The notes: generated by a model from the sequence alone, not told the origin. A stretch of 64,000 nt of DNA from DASUPK01 sp963815665 (GCA_963815665.1 CAWFHN010000008.1:124001-188000), one strand, 5' to 3'. Counted from the first letter of the stretch, positions 17,248-26,840 are shown. Numbers and translations: made by a program.

Positions 17248-17736
17248 GTGGATCTTCAGTCTGGGGAGAAGGTCATCTACGAGGGTCACCCCTCCTGGCG
17301 GGCGATCCTCGGCTTCTACCTGAAGGGAGCGCTGGTCGGCGCGGCCGCCGGGGTGCTCGCCGCGCTGATCAACGAAGGCGCGGGCCTCGGGGTGGTCACC
17401 TTCGTGGTCGTCCTCGCGATCACCATCCTCGCCGGCTTCATCAGGCGGGTGGCGACCGTCTACACGATCACCGACCGCCGGCTCAACATCAAGATCGGGA
17501 TCGTCTCCCGCAAGGTTCAGGAGACGCGCCTCCAGCGCGTCCAGAACGTGAACTACAACCAGGGCGTCTACGAGCGGCTCATGCAGATCGGCGACGTCGA
17601 GTTCACCACCGCCGGGACCGACGAGTCGAACTTCGTCTTCGCGGGCGTAGCTCAGCCCGAGCAGGTGGTCCAGCAGGTGGAGAGTGCGACCCCGATCCTC
17701 AGCGGCCTCCAGGGAGAGGCCGAGCCCGGAACCTAA
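17248..17736 (+). CDS. Bacterial PH-domain (bPH2, YdbS-like) membrane protein
   Basis: About 162 aa from GTG 17248 (VDLQSGEKVIYEGHPSW). Two hydrophobic helices (GALVGAAAGVLAALI and VVTFVVVLAITILAGFI) precede a bPH2 domain containing YTITDRRLNIKIGIVSRK and QRVQNVNYNQGVYERL, where the basic strand pair is the family signature. These are small inner-membrane proteins with no settled function. The open frame extends upstream to 17164 but those residues are low-complexity and antisense to the priA region. The stop overlaps the convergent metK stop. Confidence 0.85.
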   Translation: MDLQSGEKVIYEGHPSWRAILGFYLKGALVGAAAGVLAALINEGAGLGVVTFVVVLAITILAGFIRRVATVYTITDRRLNIKIGIVSRKVQETRLQRVQNVNYNQGVYERLMQIGDVEFTTAGTDESNFVFAGVAQPEQVVQQVESATPILSGLQGEAEPGT

Positions 17737-18977
17737 GCCGGCGCCTCAGCCTTCGTGCCGAGCCCCGCAGCCTCGCGCAGCGCATCCGCGCGATCCGTTC
17801 GCTCCCAGGTGAAGTCGGCGTCCTCCCGGCCGAAGTGGCCGTAGGCCGCGGTCTTCTGGAAGATCGGGCGGTGCAGGTCGAGGTAGCGCCGGAACGCAGC
17901 CGGTCGCAGGTCGAAGTTCTCCTGGACGACCCTCGCGATCTCGGAGTCGGAGATCTTGCCCGTGCCGAAGGTCAGCGCCATCACCGAGACGGGATGCGCG
18001 ACGCCGATCGCGTATGCGACCTGAATCTCACAGCGGTCGGCCAGGCCCGCGGCCACCACGTTCTTCGCGACGTAGCGCGCCGCATATGCGGCCGAGCGGT
18101 CCACCTTTGACGGGTCCTTGCCCGAGAACGCGCCCCCGCCATGGCGGGCGGCGCCGCCGTAGGTGTCGACGATGATCTTGCGGCCGGTGAGCCCGGCGTC
18201 GCCGACCGGGCCGCCGATCACGAACTTCCCGGTCGGGTTGACCATGAAGTTGTCGAGCAGCTCCGTCTCCGTGAAGAGCTCCTTGTACTCGGTGTGCAGC
18301 ACGGGCTCCAGCACGTGCTCCCAGAGGTCGTTGCGGATCATCTGCTCGCCGGCCTCCTCGCGATGCTGCGTCGAGATCAGGACCTTGGCGATCTCGACGG
18401 GGCGGTCGTTCTCGTAGCGGACGGTGACCTGGGTCTTGCCGTCGGGCCCGAGGTAGCCGATCACGCCGGCCTTGCGGACCTCGGCGAGCTGCCGGGCGAG
18501 CTGGTGGGCGACCTGAATCGGCATCGGCATCAGAGCCTTGGTCTCCCGGCTGGCGTAGCCGAACATCATTCCCTGGTCGCCGGCACCGGCCGCGTCGAGC
18601 TCGTCGGAGGACTCGCCCTCGCGCTGCTCCAGGCCCTTGTCGACGCCCTGAGCGATGTCAGGCGACTGCTCGTCGATCGCGCTGAGCACCGCGCACGCCT
18701 TGTGGTCGAAGCCGTAGCGGGGATCGTCGTAGCCGATCTTGCGGATCGTCTCGCGCGCGATCGCGGGGATGTCAACGTAGGTCTCCGTGGTGATCTCACC
18801 GGACACGACCACGAGGCCGGTGTTGACCAGGCACTCGCAGGCAACCCTGCCGCTGGAGTCCTCGGCCATCACGGCGTCGAGGACGCCGTCCGAGATCTGG
18901 TCGCAGACCTTGTCGGGATGTCCCTCCGTCACCGACTCGGAGGTGAACAGGAACTCGTTCTCTGAAAGCGGTTGCAT
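17733..18977 (-). CDS. metK: S-adenosylmethionine synthetase
   Basis: A 414-aa MetK, forming SAM from methionine and ATP. Signatures: TSESVTEGHPDKVCDQISD, GAGDQGMMFGYA (ATP-binding motif GAGDQG), and GGGAFSGKDPSKVDRSAAYAAR containing the P-loop-like GGGAFSGKD. The final gene of a minus-strand operon, 11 nt after the DUF3352 gene; no SAM riboswitch can fit in the gap. Confidence 0.97.
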   Translation of the reverse strand: MQPLSENEFLFTSESVTEGHPDKVCDQISDGVLDAVMAEDSSGRVACECLVNTGLVVVSGEITTETYVDIPAIARETIRKIGYDDPRYGFDHKACAVLSAIDEQSPDIAQGVDKGLEQREGESSDELDAAGAGDQGMMFGYASRETKALMPMPIQVAHQLARQLAEVRKAGVIGYLGPDGKTQVTVRYENDRPVEIAKVLISTQHREEAGEQMIRNDLWEHVLEPVLHTEYKELFTETELLDNFMVNPTGKFVIGGPVGDAGLTGRKIIVDTYGGAARHGGGAFSGKDPSKVDRSAAYAARYVAKNVVAAGLADRCEIQVAYAIGVAHPVSVMALTFGTGKISDSEIARVVQENFDLRPAAFRRYLDLHRPIFQKTAAYGHFGREDADFTWERTDRADALREAAGLGTKAEAPA

Positions 18978-18988
18978 GGTGCCTTTTC

Positions 18989-20917
18989 TCAGTGGTGGAT
19001 GGCCAGAAACAGCTGCGAGCGAAGCTCCTCGTCGCTCCCTCTCACGGCGAGGCCGAGAGACTGAACGTGCGAGATGTCTTCGCTGAGCGAGGCATACAGT
19101 GGATCCTCTGCCAGGCCGGCCTGCTGGGCCAACCCCAACACCTCATTGAGGTTGAGGAAGACTAGCGCTGAGACGTCGCTGGGGAGGTGATCCGTGGCCG
19201 CCCGGTAGGCGCCCGTGCCGGCCAGGCTGTCGCCGCTCGAGCGGACCTGGGCAATCCCCGCGGGCTGCGTCGAGATCACGAGCTTGCCGTCGAACACGGC
19301 GTAGGAGAGGTCCACGCTGGGTGAGACCTGGACCGAGTGCACCGCGACACCGTCCACCTCCTTGGTCTGGAATGCCGGAACCTGGCCTCGCGTCGCCAGG
19401 GAGTGCACCAGCGGCGCCTGTAGCGAGGCGAGGGCGTCGTTCGCCTTCCCCTCGTCCACCCCATCGACGATCAGGCTGGCGTACGGGGTGCCGCCGGTCG
19501 GCTCCGCGACCAGTGCCGCCTGGCCGCCGAGCGCGGGGAGCAGGTCCTTGAGCGGGTCGACGCCCGCCTGCTGCTGGAGGCCCTGTGCGAGCGCCCTCAG
19601 CGACCCCGCCAGTCCCTGGGCGCCCGAGCCCGCCGTCGCCAGCGCCTTGTTGAGCGCCGGCCCCAGGTCCCCCACGCCGATGTACCCGAGCGCGCTCGAT
19701 CCTGCCTCGCCCGCCAGGTCAGGCTCGAACCGCGGCAGGCTGGCGAAGACCGTGGGGCTCTGTTGCTCCAGCCTTGGGTCCAGGTCGCTGACCAGGTTGA
19801 TCTCGACGCCGTCGTCGCGCGCTCGCGCGGAGGCCGCCATCCCGGTGCTGGCGCCGTAATCGACGAAGGTGCCGAGTTGCGTCGCGGTGCCCTGGCGACC
19901 GGCGAGGAAGCGTCGGATGCCGACCGGGGAGAGATAGACCTCGGCGAGCCGGACGTCCGGCAGCGCGGCCCGAGCGGCGTCCTGGCCGGATCCCTCCAGG
20001 CCGGGAGCGTGCCCGGACCTGGCGTCGAGCGCGGCGCGGACGGCGGCCACGCTGCCGAACAGCACCTGGTCGCCCAAGTGAGCTGTGGCGAGACCGGTGG
20101 CGTAGACGCTCAGCGTCGCGTCCCCCACCTTCGCCTGCTTGGCCGCGCCGCCGGGCGAGAGGGTGGCGAGGAACCGGTTCGCCTTGCCCTCATCCCCGGC
20201 TCCCACGATGTAGGCCTCGGGCGTCGTCTTCTTCGGCCCGGGGACACCCACCAGGGCAAGGTCGTCCTTCGCCCACGGCAGGACCTCGTGCGAGAGATCG
20301 ATCGGCCTGCCGGACGGGATGGCGAGCGCGCTCGTGTCGCTCTGCAGGAGCGCGGTGATATTCGGGAGCTCGTCGCCGAGGTCGCCGGCGAGGTCCGACT
20401 GATGGCTGTCTCCGTTGACCGTAACGTGCGCGTAGATCACGGCGTCCCTGGGCACGTAGGCGATCGTGTCGTTGGAGGGCGCGCACTCCTTCGCCGCCGA
20501 GATCTCGCAGGGGACGCCCGGCACCGGCAGGAACTTGACGATCAGATAGAGGACGGCCACACCGGCGACGGCGAAGATCCGCCGGCGCGTCGCCCGGGAG
20601 CGCCTGGACCACCACTGGGCGAGCGCCTTTCCGGCCCGCTTCAGCCGGCGCCCGGCGATCTGCGCCTTCTCCCTGAGCCAGTAGCCGATCGCCCGGAGGC
20701 GGGTGTGCAACCGGAACCAGAGATCGCCCTCGGTCTTCGGCTTGGGTATCTCCACCTTCGGCAGCTTCGGGCGCCCCAGCTTCGGCGCTCGGGGCCTGGG
20801 CAGGCTCAACCGTCGCCGGAACCGCGCGCGGCGGCGCTCCTTGCCCTGCTCGCTCTTGTCGCCGGCCTCTTCAGGGGCCTTCTTGCCCCAGGGCTCACCG
20901 GGTTGATGCGTGCTCAC
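18989..20917 (-). CDS. Membrane-anchored DUF3352-type protein
   Basis: A 642-aa protein. The first ~110 residues are extremely basic and proline-rich (RRRARFRRRLSLPRPRAPKL, WWSRRSRATRRRI), followed by a single membrane helix (IFAVAGVAVLYLIVKFLPV). The remaining ~510 residues form an extracytoplasmic beta-rich region with repeats of a DUF3352-like unit (for example YIVGAGDEGKANRFLATL and LIVDGVDEGKANDALASL, plus QVLFGSVAAVRAAL). Orthologues, as I recall, occur in Thermoleophilia and cyanobacteria; the function is unknown. It is transcribed between der and metK. Confidence 0.8.
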   Translation of the reverse strand: MSTHQPGEPWGKKAPEEAGDKSEQGKERRRARFRRRLSLPRPRAPKLGRPKLPKVEIPKPKTEGDLWFRLHTRLRAIGYWLREKAQIAGRRLKRAGKALAQWWSRRSRATRRRIFAVAGVAVLYLIVKFLPVPGVPCEISAAKECAPSNDTIAYVPRDAVIYAHVTVNGDSHQSDLAGDLGDELPNITALLQSDTSALAIPSGRPIDLSHEVLPWAKDDLALVGVPGPKKTTPEAYIVGAGDEGKANRFLATLSPGGAAKQAKVGDATLSVYATGLATAHLGDQVLFGSVAAVRAALDARSGHAPGLEGSGQDAARAALPDVRLAEVYLSPVGIRRFLAGRQGTATQLGTFVDYGASTGMAASARARDDGVEINLVSDLDPRLEQQSPTVFASLPRFEPDLAGEAGSSALGYIGVGDLGPALNKALATAGSGAQGLAGSLRALAQGLQQQAGVDPLKDLLPALGGQAALVAEPTGGTPYASLIVDGVDEGKANDALASLQAPLVHSLATRGQVPAFQTKEVDGVAVHSVQVSPSVDLSYAVFDGKLVISTQPAGIAQVRSSGDSLAGTGAYRAATDHLPSDVSALVFLNLNEVLGLAQQAGLAEDPLYASLSEDISHVQSLGLAVRGSDEELRSQLFLAIHH

Positions 20918-20927
20918 GGATCCGCCG

Positions 20928-22319
20928 TTATACCCGGCTCGCCCGCTGGCCGCTCCGGTTCCCGCGCCCCTTCTTGGGCACGTAGTCGATCACCAGCGGG
21001 ACGCCCTGGAGCGAGTAGGCGTCGCGGAGCCGGTTCTCGAGATGGAAGGCCCAGTCGCGGGTGATCAGCTTGCGGTCGTTCACCTGGATCGCGAAGCGGG
21101 GCGGCCTTCGCCCGACCTGCGCGGCGTAGTAGAGGCGAAGGCGCCTGCCGTGCCGCTGCGGCGGCGGGCGGTCCGCGACAACCCTGGCGACGAACTTGTT
21201 GAGCTCCGGCGTCGGTATGCGCTCGGCCGCCCGCTCCGCGAGCTGTATCGCCTGGGTCAACACGGCCCCGACACCGCGGCCCGTGATCGCCGAGCACGTG
21301 AGCACGGGCGGGCGAAGCCGGTTCTTCTGCAGCACGCGGGCGCGGGCGTCCTCGAGATCGGTCCGCGAGGCGTCCCACTTATTGAAGGCCAGGACCGTGG
21401 CGCAGCCGGATCGCATCGCGAGCTCCGCCACCCGCAGGTCCTCGCTGGTCAACCCCTCGATCGCGTCGCAGACGACGATCGCGGCGTCGGCGCGCTCGGC
21501 GGCGCGCTCGGCGCGGAGCTGGGCGTAGTAGCCGACCGACCCGCCGACCTTCGACCGCCTCCGAAGCCCCGCCGTGTCGACCAGGACGATCCGCTTGCCC
21601 TCGACCTCCGCCTCGGTGTCGACCGGATCGCGGGTCGTGCCCGCCCGCTCGCTGACGATCACCCGCTCGGATCCGAGCAGCGCGTTGAGCAGCGAGGACT
21701 TGCCGACGTTCGGCCGCCCCAGGATCGCCACACGCGGGATCCCGTCCTCGTCGCCCTCGACCGCATCCCCCCGCTGGGCCTCGAGCAGCTCGACCAGGCG
21801 GTCGAGCAGGTCGCCCGTCCCGAGCCCGTGGTTGGCAGATACCGGCAGCGGATCTCCCAGGCCGAGGCCGTGGAGCTCCGCGGCGAGTGCCTCGTCATCG
21901 GGGCGGTCGATCTTGTTGGCGGCGACGACGACCGGGCGGCCCGAGCGGCGCAGCAGGTCCGCGAGCTCGGCGTCGCCGGGGCCGAGGCCGCTGCGCGCAT
22001 CGACCACGATCAGGATCACCTCCGCCTCCTCGATCGCCGCCTGCGCCTGGGCCTGCACGGCGCGGGCGAGCTGGTCCGAGTCGGCCAGGTCGACGCCGCC
22101 GGTGTCGATCAGATCGAAGGAGAGACCGTTCCACTCGCATTCGAGCGCACGACGGTCGCGGGTCACCCCGGGTTCGGCGTCGGTGACGGCCTCGCGACCG
22201 CCGGCCAGCCGGTTGATCAAGGTGCTCTTGCCGGCGTTGGGGAAGCCGACGACCGCCACCGCGGGGCGGCGTCGCAGCGCACGTGCCGGGGGGACTGAGC
22301 CGGTGCCCTGGGCGCTCAC
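20928..22319 (-). CDS. der: Ribosome-assembly GTPase Der (EngA)
   Basis: A 463-aa protein with two tandem GTPase domains and a KH-like C-terminus, the Der signature; it is needed for 50S subunit maturation. G1 motifs: VVGFPNAGKSTLINRL and ILGRPNVGKSSLLNAL. G3 motifs: LIDTGGV and LVDTAGL. G4 motifs: VAANKID and LAFNKWD. Domain 3 contains ITRDWAFHLENRLRDAY. The start is GTG at 22319, overlapping the cmk stop as GTGA, so translation is probably coupled. Confidence 0.96.
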   Translation of the reverse strand: MSAQGTGSVPPARALRRRPAVAVVGFPNAGKSTLINRLAGGREAVTDAEPGVTRDRRALECEWNGLSFDLIDTGGVDLADSDQLARAVQAQAQAAIEEAEVILIVVDARSGLGPGDAELADLLRRSGRPVVVAANKIDRPDDEALAAELHGLGLGDPLPVSANHGLGTGDLLDRLVELLEAQRGDAVEGDEDGIPRVAILGRPNVGKSSLLNALLGSERVIVSERAGTTRDPVDTEAEVEGKRIVLVDTAGLRRRSKVGGSVGYYAQLRAERAAERADAAIVVCDAIEGLTSEDLRVAELAMRSGCATVLAFNKWDASRTDLEDARARVLQKNRLRPPVLTCSAITGRGVGAVLTQAIQLAERAAERIPTPELNKFVARVVADRPPPQRHGRRLRLYYAAQVGRRPPRFAIQVNDRKLITRDWAFHLENRLRDAYSLQGVPLVIDYVPKKGRGNRSGQRASRV

Positions 22320-22954
22320 GCGACCCCCCTCTCACGCGCGAGCTCGGCGATTCGCTCGACGACCTGCTCGGGCGAGAGATCGGTGGTGTCGACCGAGACC
22401 GAGTCGTCCGCGGCGCGGAGCGGGCTGTCCGCGCGGTCCTGATCGCGCCGGTCGCGGTCCCTCATGTCCTCCTGGACCTTGGCGACCGATTCGCCGCTGT
22501 CGGCCGCCCGCCGCCGGGCCCGCTCCCCCTCGTCCGCCGTGAGAAAGATCTTGAGCGGGGAGTCCGGGCTCACCACCGTGCCGATGTCGCGCCCCTCGGC
22601 CACGTAATCGCCCGCCGCGATCAGCTCCCGCTGGCGCTTCACCATCGCCCGCCTGACCTGAGGATGGACCGAGACATGCGAGGCGGCGATCGTCACCTCG
22701 GGCGAGCGGATCCGGCCCTCGACGGGATTCCCATCGAGCCGGATCGAACCGCCGTCGAAGCCGATGTCGAGGCTCCAGGCCAGCTCGCCGAGCCTCTCGC
22801 CGTCCTCGACGTCGATTCCACGGTCCCTGGCTGCAAGGGCCACGCAGCGGTACATGGCCCCGGAATCGAGGTAGGTGAAGCCGAGGGCCCTGGCGACGCC
22901 GTGGGCCACCGTTGACTTGCCGGCCCCGGCGGGGCCGTCGATCGCGATCACCAT
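22316..22954 (-). CDS. cmk: Cytidylate kinase
   Basis: A 212-aa CMP kinase making (d)CDP. The N-terminus MVIAIDGPAGAGKSTVAHGV carries the P-loop. YLDSGAMYRCVAL is the NMP-binding region, AEGRDIGTVVSPDSPLKIFL and RRRAADSGES follow, and the lid sits in QEDMRDRDRRDQDRADSPL. The start is ATG 22954; upstream codons in the same frame are non-homologous. cmk-der adjacency is common in Gram-positives and Actinobacteria. Confidence 0.96.
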   Translation of the reverse strand: MVIAIDGPAGAGKSTVAHGVARALGFTYLDSGAMYRCVALAARDRGIDVEDGERLGELAWSLDIGFDGGSIRLDGNPVEGRIRSPEVTIAASHVSVHPQVRRAMVKRQRELIAAGDYVAEGRDIGTVVSPDSPLKIFLTADEGERARRRAADSGESVAKVQEDMRDRDRRDQDRADSPLRAADDSVSVDTTDLSPEQVVERIAELARERGVA

Positions 22955-23010
22955 GCCTGCATTAAACGGTTTCCCCTGGTACGGAGGTGGATATAGAGTG
23001 CCGTTTGAGC

Positions 23011-23340
23011 ATGGACAGCTGGAACCTGAATGAGATGGACGTGGAGCCGCGGGCGCCACAGGTCCTCGATTCCGAAACCGAGGGCCGCGCGATCGTGATC
23101 AACCTTCCCAAGGGCGAGCAGCTGCAGGAGCATCAGGTCCACGAGCGCGCCTGGGTGCTGGTTGTCGATGGCAATGTCGAGATCAACACGCCCGATGGCA
23201 AGTGGGCCGCGGGCGGCGCTGGACTGCTCGCCGTCTTCGACCCGAAGGAGCGCCACGAGGTGCAGGCGGTCGAGGACTCCCGGATCCTGCTCGTGCTCTC
23301 CCCGTGGCCCGGGGACGGGCATCCATCTCAGAAGCCCTAG
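23011..23340 (+). CDS. Small cupin-domain protein
   Basis: About 109 aa (ATG 23011; a GTG at 22987 would add eight residues). It is a single cupin barrel with the two characteristic motifs: HQVHERAWVLVVDGNVEI (motif 1) and FDPKERHEVQAVEDSRIL (motif 2). One or two His ligands for a metal are possible, but the full set is not clear. The substrate is unknown. The gene lies alone on the plus strand between cmk and aroA, and its stop shares the CTAG palindrome with the convergent aroA stop. Confidence 0.8.
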   Translation: MDSWNLNEMDVEPRAPQVLDSETEGRAIVINLPKGEQLQEHQVHERAWVLVVDGNVEINTPDGKWAAGGAGLLAVFDPKERHEVQAVEDSRILLVLSPWPGDGHPSQKP

Positions 23341-24659
23341 TCGATGAGGCTCCGCAGGTCGCGCTCGAAGCGCGGGTAGCTGACCGCGACCGAGTCGAAG
23401 CCCTCGACCTCGACCCCCTCCTGGGAGGCGAGCCCGGCGATGGCGCCCACCATCGCCAGCCGATGATCGCCGCGCGCATCGAGGATCCCTCCGCGCAGGC
23501 CGCCACCGCCCTGGACCGCGAAGCCGTCGGGCCGCGACTCGATCTCGGCACCGAGCCCCGACAGGCCCTCAACCACTCCGGCGATCCGGTCGGATTCCTT
23601 CGCCCGCAGCTCGGCCGCGCCGCCGACCACCGTCTCGCCTTCGGCGAAGCAGCCCATCAGGGCGACCAGCGGCAGCTCGTCGATCGCGCTCGGGACATCC
23701 TCTGACGTGACGGCGGTCCCGCCCAGCGGAGCGCTGCGCACCCGCAGCGTCGCGATCGGCTCAGGGCCCGGCTCGCGGATCTCGTGCACGGTCATGGCGC
23801 GCCCCGCCTCGTGCGCACCGCCCATCTCGACCCCCATCCGCGAGAGGATCGACAGCAGGCCTATTCGGTTTCGGTTGATGCCGACATCGCGCAGGGCGAT
23901 CTCGCTGCCCGGCACCAGCAGCGCGGCCGCGATGAAGAACGCCGCGGACGAGAAGTCACCGGGCACCGGAACGTCGCCAGCCTCAAGTCGCTCGGCGGGC
24001 GCGACGATCAGCCTCTCTCCCTCACGGCGGATCGAGGCGCCCATCGCGGCGAGCATCCGCTCGGTGTGGTCCCGGGTCCAGACCGGCTCGTGGATCGACG
24101 TCTCCCCCTCCGCCAGCAGGCCGGCGAGCAGCAGGCACGACTTCACCTGCGCGCTGGCGACGGGCATCGGGTAGTCGATCCCGCGCAGCTGCGAGCCGCG
24201 CACGCGGAGAGGCGGCAGGCGGTCGTCGCGGCAGTCGACCTCCGCCCCCATCAGCCGCAGCGGGTCCGCGATCCGGTCGACCGGGCGGCGCCTGATCGAT
24301 TCGTCTCCGTCGAAGGTCCACTCGCCGCCGGGCTGTCCGGCCAGCCATCCCGGCATGATCCGAAGCAGCGTCCCTGCGTTGCCAACGTCGATCTCGGCCG
24401 GGCGTGGACCCCGGAGGCCGATGCCCTCGATCTCGACGAAGAGACCCCCGTGCTCGTCGGCTTCGCCCTCCCGGACATTGGCGCCGACCGCGGCGACGGC
24501 GCGGAGGGTTGCGCGGGTGTCCTCGGAGTCCAGGTAGCCGGTGATCCGCGTTGGGCCTTCGGCCATCGCGCCGATCAGAGCCGCTCGGTGGGTGATCGAC
24601 TTGTCTGGCGGCGGGCGCAGCTCGCCGCTCAGGGGACCTGCGGGATCGAAGCGGGTCAT
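23337..24659 (-). CDS. aroA: EPSP synthase (3-phosphoshikimate 1-carboxyvinyltransferase)
   Basis: A 440-aa AroA, the sixth step of the shikimate pathway. Recognisable elements are LRPPPDKSITHRAALIGAM (shikimate-phosphate and PEP-binding Lys/Ser), IDVGNAGTLLRIM, DGDESIRRRPVDRI, and near the C-terminus AELRAKESDRI with DHRLAMVGAIAG. The ATG overlaps the end of tyrA by 4 nt, so it is expressed with tyrA and the DAHP synthase. Confidence 0.96.
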   Translation of the reverse strand: MTRFDPAGPLSGELRPPPDKSITHRAALIGAMAEGPTRITGYLDSEDTRATLRAVAAVGANVREGEADEHGGLFVEIEGIGLRGPRPAEIDVGNAGTLLRIMPGWLAGQPGGEWTFDGDESIRRRPVDRIADPLRLMGAEVDCRDDRLPPLRVRGSQLRGIDYPMPVASAQVKSCLLLAGLLAEGETSIHEPVWTRDHTERMLAAMGASIRREGERLIVAPAERLEAGDVPVPGDFSSAAFFIAAALLVPGSEIALRDVGINRNRIGLLSILSRMGVEMGGAHEAGRAMTVHEIREPGPEPIATLRVRSAPLGGTAVTSEDVPSAIDELPLVALMGCFAEGETVVGGAAELRAKESDRIAGVVEGLSGLGAEIESRPDGFAVQGGGGLRGGILDARGDHRLAMVGAIAGLASQEGVEVEGFDSVAVSYPRFERDLRSLID

Positions 24660-25731
24660 TCGGCTCGTGAGACGTCGTGGCCGAGGTCGCGCACCAGGCG
24701 CTCGGCCCGCCCCGCCTCCTCGTCGCCGGCGATGTACAGGGAGATCGCGCCGGAGGTCATGTCGGCGGAGGGATAGAGCGCCATGTCCTCGATGTTGACG
24801 CCGGCCCGTCCGAGCTCCAGAGCGACCTCCGCGACGATCCCAGGGCGGTTCGGAACGCGCACGCGGAGCTCGTGGAGGGGCCCGCCCGCGATCTCGGTCT
24901 CGATCAGCTCTCGGCGGTACTGCCCGGCCCCCTCGTGCCAGGCGGCGACGGCGTCGCGCCCGCCGGAGCGGAGCAGCTCGGCCGCCTCGGTGAGGCGCGC
25001 GATCGCCGCGTCGATCTCCGCGGCGACGGCCTCGCGATTCCCGGCGAAGATGTCCCCCAGATCGCCGGGTTCGCCCCGGCGACTCTGGTCGCGTCGCGGA
25101 AGCTGGGCCCCACCTCGGGCAGGTGCTCGGCCTCCTCGCTGAGCGCCGTCGCCGCCTGGGCCACCAGGACGTTCGCGACCACGTGCGGCAGGTGACTGAT
25201 CGTCGCCATCAGGCGGTCGTGCGTCTCGGCCTCGATCGCCTGCGGCCGGGCCCCCATGTCGGCGATGGCACGCTGCACGCGGTCGTAGAGCATTCCCCCG
25301 GTGTTCGCGGTCGGGGTCAGGTACCAGCGGGCGCCCTCGAACAGGTTGGCGTGTGCGTTCTCCACCCCGGAGGTCTCGGCACCGGCAAGCGGATGCCCGC
25401 CGATGAAGCGGCTGTCCGAGCCGACGGCCGCGATCAAGTCTCTCTTCACCGAGCCGACGTCGGTGACGGCTGTGTCCTCTCCAGCGGCGTCGAGCGCCTC
25501 GGCCACCAGGCCCGGGAGCGCCATCACCGGGGCGGCGCAGAAGACGATCTCGGCGCCCCCGACCGCCTCCGCGAGCGTGGGCGGCGCGGAATCGATCGCT
25601 CCCCGCTCGAGTGCGAGATCGGCAAACGACCGGTCCGGGTCGAATCCAGCGACCTCCGCGTCGAGTCTGGCGCGAGCGGCGAGCCCGATCGATCCTCCGA
25701 TCAGGCCGACGCCGAGGACTGCGATCTTCAT
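24656..25731 (-). pseudogene. tyrA: Prephenate dehydrogenase with ACT domain, split by a one-base frameshift
   Basis: Starts MKIAVLGVGLIGGSIGLAAR (Rossmann GxGxxG) with FIGGHPLAGAETSG and TISHLPHVVAN, the prephenate dehydrogenase signature. Oxidative decarboxylation of prephenate gives 4-hydroxyphenylpyruvate for tyrosine. At 25,054-25,058 the coding strand has five G's (ANPAIWG...); a sixth G restores GDIFAGNREAVAAEIDAAIA and runs on into an ACT domain (RVPNRPGIVAEVALELGRAG) stopping at 24656 for a 358-aa enzyme. As given, the dehydrogenase frame ends at 24904 with nonsense and the ACT domain is a separate frame. Because the pathway is otherwise intact and the slip is in a homopolymer, I favour a sequence error over a dead gene. 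Confidence 0.9.
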
Positions 25732-25745
25732 GGCCAGAACCTAGG

Positions 25746-26840
25746 TCAGGCGGCTTCGCGCCGCTTGCGCACCGCCGAGGCGAGCCTGTCCAGGGTGAGC
25801 ACCGTCGTGTCCCAGTCCATGCAGGCGTCGGTGATCGACTGGCCGTAGATCAGGTCGCCTTCGGGCTCGAGGTCCTGGCGCCCCGCGACCAGGAACGACT
25901 CCATCATCACGCCGACGATCGCACCGTTCCCGCCGGCGATCTGATCGGCGAGCTCGCTGACGACCTGAGGCTGGCGCTCGTGGTCCTTGCCGCTGTTGTC
26001 ATGGGACGCGTCGATGATGATCCGCTCCCGCAGCTCGGCGTCGCTGAGCTGCTCCAGGGCGCCGGAGACACTCTCGGCGTCGTAGTTGGGCGCCCCTTTG
26101 CCGCCGCGCAGGATCACGTGGCAGTCCGGGTTGCCCTCCGTGTAGAGGATCGCCGGTGTCCCGCTGACGTCCACCCCGGCGAACGCGTGGGGCCCGGCGG
26201 CGGCCCGGACCGCATCGACCGCGAGCTTGACGCTCCCGGCGGTGCCGTTCTTGAAGCCGACGGGCATCGAGAGCCCGGACGCGAGCTGGCGGTGGATCTG
26301 GCTCTCGGTGGTGCGGGCGCCGATCGCACCCCAGGCGACGACGTCGGAGATGTACTGCGGCGTGATCGGGTCCAGGAACTCGCAGCCGACCGCCAGGCCG
26401 AGGTCGGTGACCTCGAGCAGCAGCCGGCGCGCGGTGTGCAGCCCGAGGTTGACGTCCCTCGAATCGTCGAGGTGCGGGTCGTTGATCAGGCCCTTCCAGC
26501 CCGTCGTCGTGCGCGGCTTCTCGAAGTACGTGCGCATCGCGATGCAGAGGTCGTCGCGGAGGTCCTTGGCCCGGACGCTGAGCCGCGTCGCGTAGTCGAT
26601 GGCCGCCTCCGGATCGTGCACGCTGCACGGCCCGACGACCACGAGCAGGCGGTCGTCGGCACGATCCAGCACCGACTTGACCTCGGCGCGATGGCCGAGC
26701 ACTGCATCCTCACGCTCCGGCCCCAGAGCCAGGTCCTCGAGGATCTCGGCCGGGCTGACCAGCTCGACGACGCGCTCGATCCGCTGGTCGCGGACGCGGT
26801 CGGATTGCTGTCTCGGTATCTCCTTCATCTCGAAATTCAT
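25746..26840 (-). CDS. aroF: 3-deoxy-7-phosphoheptulonate (DAHP) synthase, type I
   Basis: About 364 aa from ATG 26840, preceded by AAGGAAG. It catalyses the first committed shikimate step from PEP and erythrose-4-P. Motifs: VVVGPCSVHDPEAAIDYA, MRTYFEKPRTTTGWKGL, VGCEFLDPITPQYISD, WGAIGARTTESQIHRQLASG, PVGFKNGTAGSV, HVILRGGKGAPNY and IIIDASHDNSGKDHERQ. This is the feedback-regulated AroFGH class; which amino acid inhibits it cannot be read here, so the symbol is nominal. A leader peptide rich in Tyr, Phe and Trp codons lies 149 nt upstream (26989-27045), suggesting control by attenuation. Confidence 0.95.
   Translation of the reverse strand: MNFEMKEIPRQQSDRVRDQRIERVVELVSPAEILEDLALGPEREDAVLGHRAEVKSVLDRADDRLLVVVGPCSVHDPEAAIDYATRLSVRAKDLRDDLCIAMRTYFEKPRTTTGWKGLINDPHLDDSRDVNLGLHTARRLLLEVTDLGLAVGCEFLDPITPQYISDVVAWGAIGARTTESQIHRQLASGLSMPVGFKNGTAGSVKLAVDAVRAAAGPHAFAGVDVSGTPAILYTEGNPDCHVILRGGKGAPNYDAESVSGALEQLSDAELRERIIIDASHDNSGKDHERQPQVVSELADQIAGGNGAIVGVMMESFLVAGRQDLEPEGDLIYGQSITDACMDWDTTVLTLDRLASAVRKRREAA

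Noticed and set aside
18978..18988. SAM riboswitch upstream of metK
   Set aside because: Only 11 nt separate metK from the upstream gene.
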